This document shows positions 50,274 through 63,079 of a DNA stretch of 64,000 nt, in pieces. The notes beneath the pieces were generated by a model. That model ran no database searches. It saw only the letters and a program-made list of their open reading frames with translations, and had not been told where the DNA came from. Location of the stretch: positions 22,035,501 through 22,099,500 of the forward strand of contig AP031355.1 in the NCBI GenBank assembly GCA_037833965.1. The letters run 5' to 3'. This DNA comes from Marchantia polymorpha subsp. ruderalis (lineage: Eukaryota; Streptophyta; Marchantiopsida; Marchantiales; Marchantiaceae). Positions within the stretch are counted from its first letter, which is position 1; each line of letters begins with the position of its first letter. The position numbers and the translations under genes were made by a program.

Positions 50274-50637
50274 CCCGAAGCAGGCCTGGCTCTGGCTGCC
50301 CCGGAAGGGAAGGGAAAGAAGGAAAGGGACGGACGGAAAGGCTGAGTCGAGGACATGGGCAGGCACACAGAGAGAGACAGAGAGAGAGAGAGCAAGAAGC
50401 TCAAAAGGGAGAGACGAGGGATCGATAGGCGAGCAGCGGAGGGGATTGGAGCTGAGCTCGAAAGGCGGATTGGCGACGTCACATTGCGAGCAGCGAGGGG
50501 AAGCTCTGCTGCCCAGGTCTCTCGTCGTTGCCGAGCACAGCTCTCGCGCTCTTCGAAGCGGTTACGCGAGGCGAGGAGAGGACGAGGAGAGGACGAGGAG
50601 GATTCTGGAAGGGGGTGGGGGCCTTTTCTGTAAGATA

Positions 50638-50650
50638 TTTAGGGTTTAGG
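50638..50650 (+). promoter_or_regulatory. Telomere-like TTTAGGGTTTAGG, telo-box type
   Basis: Almost two units of the plant telomere repeat lie about 580 bp upstream of the TOC64-type start codon in a GC-rich leader or promoter. It contains the reverse complement of the AAACCCTAA telo-box. Its role here is not shown. Confidence 0.5.
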
Positions 50651-51230
50651 AGAGGAAGAGTGCGAGGTTCGTGCGAGGCGAGGAGAGACGAGACGAGACG
50701 AGACGAGATTCGAAGCAGCTCGATTGATTCAGATCGAGTGTCTGGAGTCGGGTGCCCGAGGAGTTTGGGTGCTTCTGCTGTTGTTGTTACTGTCTGGAGG
50801 TGGGGGAATCCGGTGGCCGCGGATCTGAACCAGTCAACGTAAGGAGTACATGGGTGTTGAATCTTAGCGTGAGGTCGAGCTCCAGAGGCATGAAGGGAGG
50901 GGGAAGGTGAATTTAAGATCACCAGGGGACTTTGTTCGTGTCAGTTGAATTTAGCTCAGGTCGACGAACCCGGTCTTTGAATTGGTGGGCAGGAGGATTT
51001 TAGGTACTTGTGCGAGGAGGATCAGGGTTTTGGGTTGTCATGTCTAGGTATTAGATGGAAGGATTGTAGTATACGGTGGACAGATGCCGAAGATTGCAGC
51101 TTGTCTACATCCAACCCGGAGGTTATCAGAAGTTCGATGCTCATTGCCAAAATGAGGATCTGGATTGGAGCATTTGATTAGTTGGTATTGTGGTGCTGAC
51201 CTTTTACGAGGAGAAAGAACGACGTCAAGC

Positions 51231-54200
51231 ATGTCATCGCTTTTGGCAAAATCATGGATGCTATTGGGGCTGGGAATAGCTGGGCTCATAATTATAGGTC
51301 GGAGGCAGCGAGCTGCACTGGAGAAGGGTCATGGGGCCTTTATTCAGTACTTCGAGCTGCTGCCTCCTCCACCTCCACCACCGCCCAAAGCACCTCCTCC
51401 ATTGACCGGCTTGACATTTGCCGTGAAAGACATGTAAGTTTCGCCCAATTGCTTCTGACAGGGACGAGTACGAATGGGGTCGTGCGTATTCTGTTATCTC
51501 AGATAGGAACCATAGGCATCAGTCGAACACGTGTTGAATAAGAGCGGACTGTCTATATTTTTCCATTTTAAATCGAATCTCTGTTTAGGCTTTCATTCAG
51601 ATACGTAGTCTCCGATGCCTTTGGTGCAATTGGACGGTCCTCTGGAATTATTTACCATGGGCGTGTGGATATATCAGAGCTTTCGAATTCTTGGCTGGGA
51701 TGCTCAGGTTGTGCCGAGATTAATCGTCCAGGCACATCAGTTGAATCGCAATCTCATTTAACTATGGGCCGTGCAGATTTGATATCGAGGGAATGGTCAC
51801 AGGATTTGGGAACCCTGACTGGCTCAAAACTCACGAGCCAGCGATCAGGACTGCTCCCGCAGTCGAGCTTGTCTTACAAGCAGGTGCCAAATGCATCGGA
51901 AAGACCCACATGGACGAGTTTGCGTACAGGTAAGAGCCTTAGTCGATGTCAGCTCCCATGTCAGCTCCGAGTGTTAGCTTCCTGTTACTGCCAGTCGCTC
52001 TAATCTTCTCACAGGTAGTTCTTTAAACCTCTCTTACGCATTGTGCTTTTTGGGCACAGCATCAACGGAGAGAACAAGCACTATGGCACGCCTGTGAATC
52101 CTGCCGCGCCCTCCAGAATCCCTGGAGGTTCGTCCAGTGGCTCTGCCGTAGCTGTCGCTGCCGATCTTGTGGATTTCGCCCTTGGTAAGACGTAGTTGTA
52201 GACTCTGCAGTTCTTAGATTCTGCTTGTAAGTTGTATCTCTTTTGTCCGACCCATTTGTTGCATAAGTTATTGTCGATTTTTCATCCAAATGTGATTGGC
52301 TGTTTCCTTGTTTATTTTGCCTGCCTTTTAGTATTCTTATTTGTTACTGAATCGGGCTGCTCATGTGATCTACAGGAACGGACACAGGTGGAAGTGTCAG
52401 GGCCCCAGCAGCATTTTGTGGTATCCTCGGATTCCGTCCTTCTCATGGTGTAATACCCACGGAAGGGGTCACCCCTATGGCCCAAAGTTTTGACACTGTT
52501 GGTGCGTACTACCTCGTTTGCGTGAAGCCAGCTTGGTGATTTCGTATCCAAAAGTGGAGAAGATGTACGATTATTTTTGCACGTGCGAAAGTCCAGACAT
52601 TTATTCGCCTCAATTGATTTCTGCTTTTGCAGGTTGGTTCGCCAAGGATCCAGCTGTATTGCGGCAAGTAGGGCACGTGCTCTTGCAGTTACCTTACATG
52701 GAAGTCAGGCAGCCCCGGCGCGTTTTAATTGCTGACGATTGTTTCAAAATGTCATTGTTACCCCAAGATCAGATTCTGGGTTCTGTCCTCAAAGCGATCC
52801 ACAAGCTTCTTGGACGTAGGTTACTTCCACCAACTGTCAGTCTGTTTCAGCCTATGTGACATTCAGTCATTTCTACTGCAACCGTGTCTGGAGGTTGTAT
52901 CCGAGTATATGATGTTGCAATTTCGGTAGAAACTGCCTGCCTTGGGTTGTTCCATGTCGTCGCGTACTACCCCACAAAATGTAGTCATCAGTGTCGGGCT
53001 TCGCCCACCGTCTAGGTCTCTAGAAATTTACAGCTTAGTCGTAACTTCTGGAACGCACGTGGTAAAGCTATTGAAGTTTAATGGTTTTAATCTTGCTGCT
53101 TTTCCCATAAGCAGGTCAAGTTGTGCAAATGATCAACGTTGGGGATTACATTGAAAGGAATGTGTTGTCTATCAAGAGCTTTCGTGGTGCCGAAAATCTT
53201 ACCGGTTCAACTTTGGAGGGTCTGCGAGATGCCATGCGGGCTCTGCAAAGGTGAAGTTTGACCGGATTGAAGCATGAGTGCCTTGAACTTAAACCTTAAA
53301 TTTGGGTTTTCTTACCTAAGTGCTATAAACCATCAGTTAGGCCTTTAACGATGAGTCTTCAGTCTACCTCTTTACTGGTTTTGAGAAAAGTTTTCTCATC
53401 ATTGCGCAGGTGTGAGTTCAAAGATAATCACGGAGAATGGATAAACTCGGTACAACCAGATATCGGGTCTGACACGGCCGGGAGGATCAAGGACGCCCTA
53501 GAGGCTAGTTCTGACCTGGTTTCGTTGATTCACAAAATAAGAGAACAGTCACGGCTTGCGATGAACGAGTTGCTAAAGGTTGTCACTTTACCCAGTCTTT
53601 CACGTACACGACATACTGGATTTTATTGGTCGCAAGGACACGCAAGGATGCTGTACTGTGAATATAACTAATCAGAGTGCATTGCTTAACGCAGAATGAC
53701 ACCATCCTCGTGCTTCCTACTGTTCCTGATTTGGCTCCCAGGTTGAACTCGAAAGAGTCTACGTTAGCTGAGTTCCGCTCAAAGGCTTTTACACTTCTTT
53801 GTATTGGAGGGATGTCAGGCTGTCCTCAGGTAAGAGGTGTCATTGTTTTCGGCGAGTAGTTTATTGTCATGCCAATCTCGGTAACGACGAGAGAAGTTTG
53901 AATTATATTTTGCCTGAGTGTTCACGAATGCGGTTCTGGCTTGACACTTCCTTGTCTTCTTCGAGTAATGAGATTGTGAAATTTTTCAGGTGAATTTGCC
54001 TGTAGGAGAAGTGGATGATGTTCCTGTTGGAGTTTCGATCATGGCTAAACATGGAGGAGATCGTTTCCTTTTGGATACGGTAGTGGCACTCTATGCCAGC
54101 GTGCAGGAAGAAGCGAAAATTGTTTTTTCCAATAAGAATACCCTTTCCGTTGGAAGCGGCAAAAACGAGGCCGCGGAAGCAGCGAAAGAGAGGGTGAGCC

Positions 54201-55326
54201 TGAATATTCGCTTCTTGTTTGATATTTCCGTGCGAGTCGTGTGGTTTACAAGCAGGTTCGAAGATGATCTTATCTTCATTATTTTATTGCAACTGGATTG
54301 CAACAAAATTACCAACTGGTGGTGCCGTATGTGTTACAGGGCAATGCGGCGTTCAAAGAACAGGACTATCCCAAAGCTGTAACTCACTACACGGAAGCTA
54401 TTCGGCTGGATGGTCAAAGCGCTACATATTACAGCAATCGAGCTGCCGCATATCTTCAGATGTGCAAGTAAATAAGTGCTTTCACAATGCAAATGTGTTT
54501 TGTTGATTTGAGATTCTACAGTGCGCTTGTGAAGTGTTGTTAATGGTCGTTTCTACTCTTTTGTGCAGCTTTCCTCAGGCAGAAGCGGATTGTACCAAGG
54601 CCATCAGCTTAGACAAAAAGGTAATTACTGTAAATCGTCTTATCTATACTTAGAAACGTAAATATTCGTTGAATTAGCTCCTCGTAACTTTCCAGTGAAC
54701 TTTTTTTCCAAACCTCACACAACATTGACCGGAGGTTAGTTCAGGTGAATTCTTGGGAGATCTCTTGTTTGACCGATGCACAATGCATATATATGATGGA
54801 GGTTCTTAATTGTACTGAAATGGGTGCGCGATGCAGAATGTGAAGGCTTTGCTAAGAAGAGGCACAGCTCGAGAGTTTCTTGGTTACTACAAGGATGCGG
54901 ATGAAGGTTATTTGCGTAGCACTCTCCCTTCTTGTTCTTCATGTGGGCGATTTCATAGATGGGTTGTTTGAGTTTTGGTGGCTTGTTAAAGCTTCGTGTT
55001 GGCTTAGTTAATCATAGTTATTAACTTTTCAATGAGAGAAGCAGGAGGTGTCACGTATGAAACGCTCATGAGGATGTTCAGGTGGACAGATCATAATTAC
55101 ATCTAAGTAATGTGGATAGAACGCTCTGTGATGGGCGAGTTGCAATTATGTTATTCAACTCCTACTTAATCCAGTTGCCACGAGGGATCGATTGGTAGTC
55201 ACTTGCTGAGCATTTATGGTTGGTTGCAATATGTGTACAGATTTTAGGCAAGCGCTTGTACTTGAGCCAACCAACAAGCAAGCGATAGAGGCTGTGAAGA
55301 GATTAAAGAAGCTATTATACGAGTAG
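51231..55326 (+). CDS. TOC64: TOC64/OM64-type outer-membrane amidase-TPR protein with intact triad
   Basis: Thirteen exons: 51231-51433, 51777-51929, 52060-52184, 52376-52501, 52633-52815, 53115-53250, 53410-53578, 53695-53829, 53990-54193, 54340-54467, 54569-54620, 54837-54906, 55241-55326. They join to 589 aa, the usual length for plant OEP64/TOC64. These proteins sit in the plastid (TOC64) or mitochondrial (OM64) outer membrane and dock chaperone-bound preproteins through TPRs (family knowledge). Visible: a membrane span (about 9-23), a Pro-rich linker, Lys66 in FAVKD, the GGSSSGS motif (141-147), and Ser167 in TDTGGSVR, so the full amidase triad is kept. Three TPRs run from about 475 to the end, with carboxylate-clamp residues in KERGN, YYSNR and KALLR. 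The plastid or mitochondrial site cannot be told from sequence alone. The start is the first ATG in frame (MSSLLAKSW). Confidence 0.93.
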
Positions 55327-58300
55327 AATCCCGGAGGGAGGCCTTTAGGATATGAAGCCTTGTAAAATGTTAACATTGTTTTGCTTCTAAGGATTGCATA
55401 TCTATATAATACCCCGTTGAAGTGGCCAGATGAAAGTAGTGTGCAGGATCTGTCTACTCCAATTGTGTGAAAAGCATGAAGTGGCCATGTAGGGGTTTGT
55501 TTAAGAGTCAGACTCAATTCCTCCTTCAGGTTGGGATTTGAATGTTGCCGCATTTCTTAGTCTGACAAGGTCCATGTTGTTAGGTGATTTGAGTCTTTCC
55601 ATCTTGATGGTATAGTGAAGCCCATTTTGATACGCATATCACTGATTCAGAGTAAGTAGGCTAGTATCAGAGATCACGGATTAGGCAGACGGTAGAGCAG
55701 TTTAGGGAGAAAAGTGAAGGACAATGGAGTATGGTGAAGTGCTTCTGAATGTCACAAGCATGATGAATACTCGCGAATGTCACCAGAACAGAGGATGTCA
55801 CATTACTTCTGGGATACACATCCTAGGTAGGAATAAATTCCAAACCATTGTGCAGTGCTTTGTGAGCCTTTTTTCTGACTGTAGGGCTTAATAAAGTCTT
55901 GTTCAAGATTTCTAACGCTAATTCCTGATGACTGTCGAAGAGATTTTTTTCTGGGAGTCAAACTTGAGTCAGTTAATGGTCTTGTGGTAGTTCTGGACTG
56001 CTCGGTTTGTTGAATGTGTTAACTTTCTGGTAGTTCTTGTGGGCCTTTCATTTCGTGAAACTTCAAGAGGTTCATCTCATCGTCGGTGAGGGAATCTACT
56101 CACACGGAGTCTTAGTTCATCGAAGGTGATCTATGGAAATATAGATTTGCACATCTGGAAAGTTTGAAGATTAAATACTGGTTCTGAAAATATGCCAGTT
56201 AATGCAAAATACCCGTAGCTCATTCGTTCTGAATAAGTATATTTTGATCCCCAAGCGCTTTGCCATATTTAAATAGTCCACTGTAATTCTGAAAGCTACC
56301 CATATTTCCACAGCCGAAGGTGATAACTTGCTCCAGTCACACGGGACATTCAGTAGAGCTCCAAAGATAAGAGATCCTAGATATTATGGGAGAATGTGGG
56401 GAACCAACTCATCTACTACGTCAATTTTGTACTTCTGTTCCAGAACTTGATTCAAAGGAATTGGTCCGTGTTCTTCGTGTTGGTACTTCTTCTGGTCTGC
56501 GTCTGTCGTTACTTTCTTAGTTTAGTGCTGGAGGCAAGGGAAATTTGCGCTATCATCTGCGCCTAATCATTCTGGAAGCTGGAAGAGACTGGCAAGGAAG
56601 GACGTAAGCACCGTGCCATGTTTTCCCGATGGCATGATCCAAGCAGTGCCCGATTATGTCTAAGTTGACAAATACTGGTTAGATTCTCAGGGTCGAGAAA
56701 TCGGTACACTGCTAGCGAAGATTATTTTGGGCCAAACCATCTCAGAAATGGTGGGTATAATTCTGTGGTCATACTTTTTTCCGATGTTACATGACTGATG
56801 AAATCAGTCAATTTTGTCGAATTGTGCTTAATGATAATCACTACCCTTTGCAGCTTGCAGATAATATTTTTGATCAAGAAAGCCATCTCGTAAATATGTA
56901 AAAGCGATCAACAGTTTATGTTATTTACTTGCTCCACGAGAAGATTACATTACGGAACTAAATTCTGTTGGATTTTGTCTCTGACAAAATCAGATCTAAG
57001 TAATTCCTTGATTCACAACAATTATTTTATATGAAAAGAACATATTAATTTTAGTTTTTTATCCTTTGAACTAGCTATCTTTGTGATGATATCATGCTTG
57101 CATTTGGTACTTAAATTTCTAGAAAATTTTGTACATTCAGTAAAATGCATAAAATGAATAATCCCAACAGAAAAAAGTAATAGGCAATTTATCTTGATGA
57201 GGTTACATGCAGAATAATTTAAATATTTAAATCTGAAATTTTAAACTTGTTTCAAAAAAAGAAGACAATATGTAATAATAAATTAATTATATTTATATTA
57301 ATTTAAAATTTGGTTCAAAAAATGTAAGATAATATGTAACAATATATTAACTATAGTTATAATTATTTAAAACTTGGTTAAAGAAAGTAAATATACTATA
57401 TAAAAAATATTTAATTATAGTTATGATAATATAAAACTTTGTTAAGAAATTTAGTCATATGTAATAATTATATGTTAAATGACAACCGTTAAATTAACTA
57501 TCAATTTTTTATTCATGTTTTGGATTATGTAATTTTTGTTCGCAATATAAAATTTTTTTCAACACAAATTACGGAATGAAATCTAATATATTTTATTTGA
57601 AAACTAGAGCTAGGAAAATATAATTAATAATAAAAAAAGATAGAGAAAAGTCATACATAAAGAAGATTTTTCTTAATGAATTATATTTTTGTTTCTTTAA
57701 CATAAAATCTCAAAATTATTACAATATACATTTTTGAAATAATTTATTTCAATGCATGAATTATTTATGCATTAAATTAAATTTGGATAGATTTTAATAT
57801 TAAATCTACCTTCAATTTGGAATAATTAAAACTCATGTAAAAATTGTATATTTAATAAAATGATATATATACTCAATAAATTTCACTCTTCTACTTAATT
57901 TGTTGCAAAATGTAATACACACTGGTTACAACAATAAAGGTTGATAACATCGTGGTACAATCTTATCTCAATCATACATCAATTCAATTCATTTCAATCA
58001 ATTGATTCAAATCTTATGTTGTATTATATATTTAGCTTTTGTATGTGATTATCTATTTATTTTTTCAAAATATATTTCAACGAAAGTATACATCTCCATA
58101 CATTATAAGAAATTTTCTTTTGTTTGGACCTTGTTCATAATGAACATCAAATGTAGAATTTATAAAATTTTGACATATTCTACTAAGATTCAAACTGAAA
58201 ATCATAATCCTTTGTATTTTAAAGATACTTGATAATACATTTCATAACTTTTCAATGCAATTTTTCTAAATTTAATTATTACATGCTCACATTTCCTATA

Positions 58301-59573
58301 ACTAGAATAATACTAGATGTTGTGAATGTACTCAAACACATGAGAATATTCACTATCTTGTAATTGTGAAAGTTTATTTTCAAATATATAGATTGAATTT
58401 TGAGCTAAAAAAACTTGAAATAGATTGTCAAGATGTATATTTTATTTCAATAATTTCTATTGAAGAATTATAAAAAATTTAATTGTAACAAATATGATAA
58501 GAAGAAGTTCTATTGAAAATGCATATATGATCACTGTTTTATGATTATCTAAATTAATACTTGAAGTAATTAATCCAGATTTTTATCATACTTGTCATTT
58601 TATAAATATGATTTTTTCAAATCAAATTGAATTCCATATTTGATGAAAATTTTTTTTAATTCATATCATTGATTGACATCAATTTTCTTTGTCGAGATTT
58701 TGTTAAAATTGGCCAATGCTTTGTTCCGTTACCAATACTTGACCTGGTTCTCTTGGGCGAAAGTCGAGTATACTGACAAACTAGACTCCAACGGAAGATT
58801 GCAACACAGCTTAATATTTGTAAATCTGTTGCATCCATGATTTAGACTAATCTAGACTAACTCACCATTTGAGAGGTTAATATTTGTAAATCTGTTGCAT
58901 CCATAATGTAGACTAATCTAGACTAATTCACCATTTGAGACATAAACATCAAAAAAGTTGTTCCCTCTGTAATGCATCTATCTCGTTGTATTGTATCAAA
59001 CTCATATTACATAAAACAATTTCATGTAATTTGAATACCTTAAGTCTGAGATTTTATACGAGGCCAGAAAAAGTCTACTAGTTGCATCATACCGTCCAAC
59101 TAAAAAACATAATCCATTAAGAAAGTGAAATAAATTAGATCCAACTTTTCCGCAGTAAAGTGGATTCTGCACACATGCCTAAACTGCTGACATTAAAATG
59201 ACTTTTGTCTCCACGTGCATTCGTTTCGAAATGCAACGAAATTTGGCGAGTTTCTAGTATCAATCGACCGCTTCTTGGATTATGTACGCCTTTTTTATGT
59301 GCGGTAGCATCTCATATTTGCTTGACCATTGAACAAAACAAACTTCCAAAATACGAATTGCATATAAACCCTTGGTGACCGCTAGTTTTGTACTCATTCT
59401 AGTGTACGAATATGAACGATTTCTGGATTTAAGAAAAACAGAACCGTGTGATTTCTTCTCGATCAAAAGTTACTTCTTTCATTGACTTTAAACAGAAAGA
59501 ATTGTGTGAAAACATAAGAAGAGAAGAAAGGTATAGGAAAATAATATATTAGTCTCAAATACTGTGTACAACT
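55327..59573. other. Intergenic, largely AT-rich
   Basis: About 55.3-56.8 kb is balanced and includes the probable 3' UTR of the TOC64-type gene. About 56.8-58.7 kb is very AT-rich with no usable frame. A 66-bp direct duplication lies at 58.81-58.94 kb. No protein or RNA family was recognised before the tRNA. Confidence 0.55.
58811..58942. repeat. 66-bp direct duplication
   Basis: TTAATATTTGTAAATCTGTT begins at 58811 and again at 58877, and the two 66-bp units match with only a few differences through CACCATTTGAGA. The units are adjacent, so this is a simple tandem duplication. Confidence 0.9.
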
Positions 59574-59647
59574 GGTTTTATGGTGTAGTTGGTTATCACG
59601 TCAGTCTAACACACTGAAGGTCTCCAGTTCGAGCCTGGATAAAGCCA
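59574..59647 (+). tRNA. tRNA-Val (AAC)
   Basis: A full cloverleaf can be drawn: acceptor arms GGTTTTA and TAAAGCC (with one G-U pair) plus discriminator A; a D arm around GTGTAGTTGGTTATCAC; anticodon stem TCAGT/ACTGA with loop CTAACAC, anticodon AAC; and a T arm TCCAG-TTCGAGC-CTGGA. The B box GTTCGAGCC is a good match. There is no intron, and no T4 pol III stop follows closely, which leaves some doubt about whether it is expressed. Confidence 0.9.
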
Positions 59648-60265
59648 TTTCCTATTGCCCCTCGCGACAACGAGAGAGTTGCTGGCTCGCTGGGTTTCCA
59701 TACTTTATGGTATGACCCATATTTCCTTGCAAACATAACGATTATTCACAAGGACAGACATTGGGTACATAAACCTCTTGACCAGTCACAACTTTCAGAT
59801 GCTCTTCCCAGAAGCAGCCGATTCCTCAAATTATTATAAACGTCGAGAAGGGAAAAACGTACAAGCAAATTATATAATAAGCTCACAACGCTTGGATATG
59901 CCTGACTTTTAGTGATGTTTTGGTTTGAGTGAATTTAGTATACTCCAGTGTAGAAGAGAATTGTAACATTATTGGGCATCTGGCGAGTAGTTATGGTCAA
60001 AACCACTTAATTACACTAATATATAAAGTCTGTTGGCATTGAATGGTGGAAGATGCAAAAATAGCAGGATGGAGTGCATTGAGCTGATTGCCAGGCATTT
60101 ACAATTGCAATCTCGATGCCCTTAATACGGGATGCAGTTTGCCACTGAACCCTCGTGCCCTGCCGGGACGGACATGCATGGAGCACATTGTGTGGACCTG
60201 AAGCCTTCCTTTTGCTTCCCTTCTAGCGAACTGCTGCTGCACGACAGGCTTCGCTGCATCATCGT

Positions 60266-60700
60266 TCATTGGGGTGATGAGACGGAGGGCAGAACTTTAC
60301 AGGACAGTACTTCGCGAATAGCCACTTCGATTATGAAGCACTTTCTGCTCTGAGAACACTCTCTGCCCATAATGTCCTCCTCGGTGACGACCGAGATCAA
60401 TGTTTCAAACTCTGAGCGACGAGGAAATCTTTCCCAATGAAAAGGAATCATCTCGAAGATCATGACTTTAGCACTATCTCTCAGTGGTCTGAGCTGAGCT
60501 GATATCTGTTTGTATCCGGGCGATGGCCATCCGAAGCTTACAAGCACTTTCGCTTTCGTCAAGCTCGAGAGATCAAACTTGATGTACCATCCTGTTTGTT
60601 GCTTTGTAATTCCCGAGGGAGTGGCGCCTGTGCACGGTGACATTGGAGCGACCAATGTGTCGGTTACTGGCTTGAGAGTGAAATTTGAATGGCTTCAGAT
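60266..60700 (-). CDS. Hypothetical ORF or exon, unrecognised
   Basis: On the minus strand about 145 codons run open to a stop at 60266, with natural-looking composition (for example GWYIKFDLSSLTKAKVLVSF, then QISAQLRPLRDSAKVM). The first ATG in frame is at about 60655, and the open frame reaches back to about 60700. No domain or family is recognised. It may be an exon, a relic or chance; the plus strand is also open over 60132-60353, which lowers confidence. Confidence 0.25.
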
Positions 60701-63079
60701 ACGCTCGCGGCCTCAGATGAAGTGCATGTCAGACTCAAACACGAGACTGACAAATTTGGCCACACTACACATTAAGCAGCAGCAGCAGCAGCTGAATTGC
60801 TCGAGAAACCAGATCTTGTGACGAGTAAAGCGAAATTGTCTAGGGAAATCTTCATACTTTCCTGAGGAGTAAAGCTCCTAAGGCATTCATGAGTTCAAGA
60901 TGGCTTGCTATTAGCGTAGAGAACCATGCCACATAGCAAAGACTTGCTCAATATCCAATATGATTGCTTGGAGGATGAACGAAAGTGTTGTCCATATCTT
61001 GTTCGAGAATTATTCACGCAATATATGGTTGTAATCCAAGTGTGATGTTATTCAGTCCAAATTGCTAATTGGTTCCTTGGAAGTAAAGCCAGCCCACTCA
61101 GTCTAAACCTACGATTGGAAATGAGTCGAGCTGTTGTTGACAAAAGATGCAAGGAGCCCATAAAACGATCGTTTATTGTAGACAAAAGGCAGCAAACTTC
61201 ATAACTGGAGTTCAGAGTAAATTCTTCGAGGTGCAAGCTTTATGTCATTGATGTACAGTTCGGATATTATGTAGTAGAGATGAAACTAAGATGCAAATCA
61301 TAGAGATCAAGAAGAAGCACTCGACAGGGAAAAATAAAATTCATTCTACCATGAGCTGACATATTATCACCGACTTTGTTTCTCGTTGAAACTGCTATTC
61401 TCAACACACTCTTCCAAAGTGTTTTCTTAGTGAAAACCTGCAGATGTCTTGCGAGGTGCATCGTTTTTCATCTGTACTTAGATCTTCTCGACGGTGGATC
61501 TTCCTCCACGAATCGTTGACGAGAAGCATAAAGAGCAGCAGGTGCTTGTTCAATGGGATTGCGGCAGCCGACATGGATATGAACTATGAACTGCAGTGAT
61601 GACCAAATTATCTGATCTGACTCACATCTTATCAGGATCACACAGAGCATACACAGTATCTTCGGACTCTGAGGTATTGATTAGCTCGGCACCGACCATA
61701 AAAAGGTCCTCAGCTCGCAGGCCTCCACAGTGAAAACGTCTACCAATTTCGCCATACCCCCTACAGTGAAACAAAAAACTTTCTTTCTTGTATCAAAATT
61801 AATTATAGTTTTCTTATTATGTACTAGTTTTCGATCAAGTAAATAATCAATTTTTCTAAAATAATATATTATACATAAGATGTTAATTTTACTATTAAAT
61901 TAGGTTTACTTCGTATAGTAGAAGTAATAAGCGTACCTGCTTGAATGAATTTCTTATATTTTATGAAAACAGGTTCACTTGTGGCCTTCATCGCTGACGA
62001 TGCATTTCAGGCTTGGCATCTCGCCTTACGGCTCCAACCATGGACTTTTTCTAATGTGAGTGACTAGTCTGAGGAGTCTTTGAAGTGACTCTACGTCTAG
62101 CTTCGATATCTTTCCTTGTTTTTTCTGATGGAATCTAGACAATGCCTCTCGATTAACAATTGTTTAGAACTGCACACAGTAAGCATTGTGTTGAAATTAG
62201 AGATTCAGACACACAGTGTTGTTACTCTTAGTGCAATGTAGTGTTTCCTTGTGGCAACACATAATTCGATTATCTTGTACACATGTTACATCCTCTATGT
62301 CCTACCGGGGCATGCAAGAGTTGAGAAACTATGTCGGAGAGTGTTGGTAGTAGGTCACTTGAGTCCACTTATGTTCCAGATACGTCACTACATTAATCGT
62401 TGGTCTACTCTTTATTCATAGATACACATCTCATGATTCAAGAGTGGCGTTGCAAGGTTTCTATGTAGCTTCAAGTGGAAGACATGAGTTCGAGACTGTT
62501 CATCCAAAATATATTTTTCTAAAATTGGAAAACACCTGAAATCACAGAAAGAGATCTTGAAATACTATTGCTAGATCACCTTGATCATACCCACCTACAT
62601 TTTGAGTTTTGGTTGAAAGTCTGAGCTCATTCATATGCTTGGACAGACTATAATTGGCTTAAGAGTTTAGGCTTAATGTGGTATGCGCGGTGATTTCCCA
62701 TCCTACAAGTCAGTTGGTATCACTCTCTTCATATCCTTGTTACATGTTGGTGAGTAATCTTAAGTTGGTATCACTCTCTTGTACAGCCAATTATGCGTAA
62801 CGCATTTTTACTGGTAAATGGTACTGTATTCACTAGTGCCAAAAATTGATTTCATGGGATGTTTTTGTTTGTGTAGTGTTTAACCAAAATATTAAAGCAT
62901 TGTTGTAAATATTCTATATTGTAAATTTATTGTAGAGACGAGTGAATCCATATGAAAGCAAGAATATTATTAAAGGTTTTCTTTTTTTATAATGTTTGAC
63001 CAGGATATAAAACATGGGGATTATTAAAAAAATCACATAAATTGGTTAAACTACCACAAAAGCGAGTTCACATGACCTG

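Larger units (their letters stand above)
43758..51230. other. Head-to-head interval between the two TOC64-type genes
   Basis: About 43.76-45.6 kb is balanced in composition and should hold the promoter of the minus-strand gene; a GAGGCGAGGTGAGG-type run lies near 44.38 kb. About 45.9-49.9 kb is a very AT-rich block with only short frames. From 49.9 to 51.2 kb the sequence is GC-rich, with CT/GA runs, and should hold the promoter and leader of the plus-strand gene. The frames of up to 229 codons there have no domain and overlap others on both strands. Confidence 0.6.

Noticed and set aside
49960-50922. Frames of 147 and 229 codons before the TOC64-type gene.
   Set aside because: GC-rich leader with CT/GA runs; frames on both strands overlap and encode only Arg/Ser/Glu-rich low-complexity sequence.
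58656-58838. A 60-codon minus-strand frame with a transposon-like look (THE HWP segment).
   Set aside because: No copia or gypsy block could be aligned by eye, and the frame begins inside a tandem duplication.
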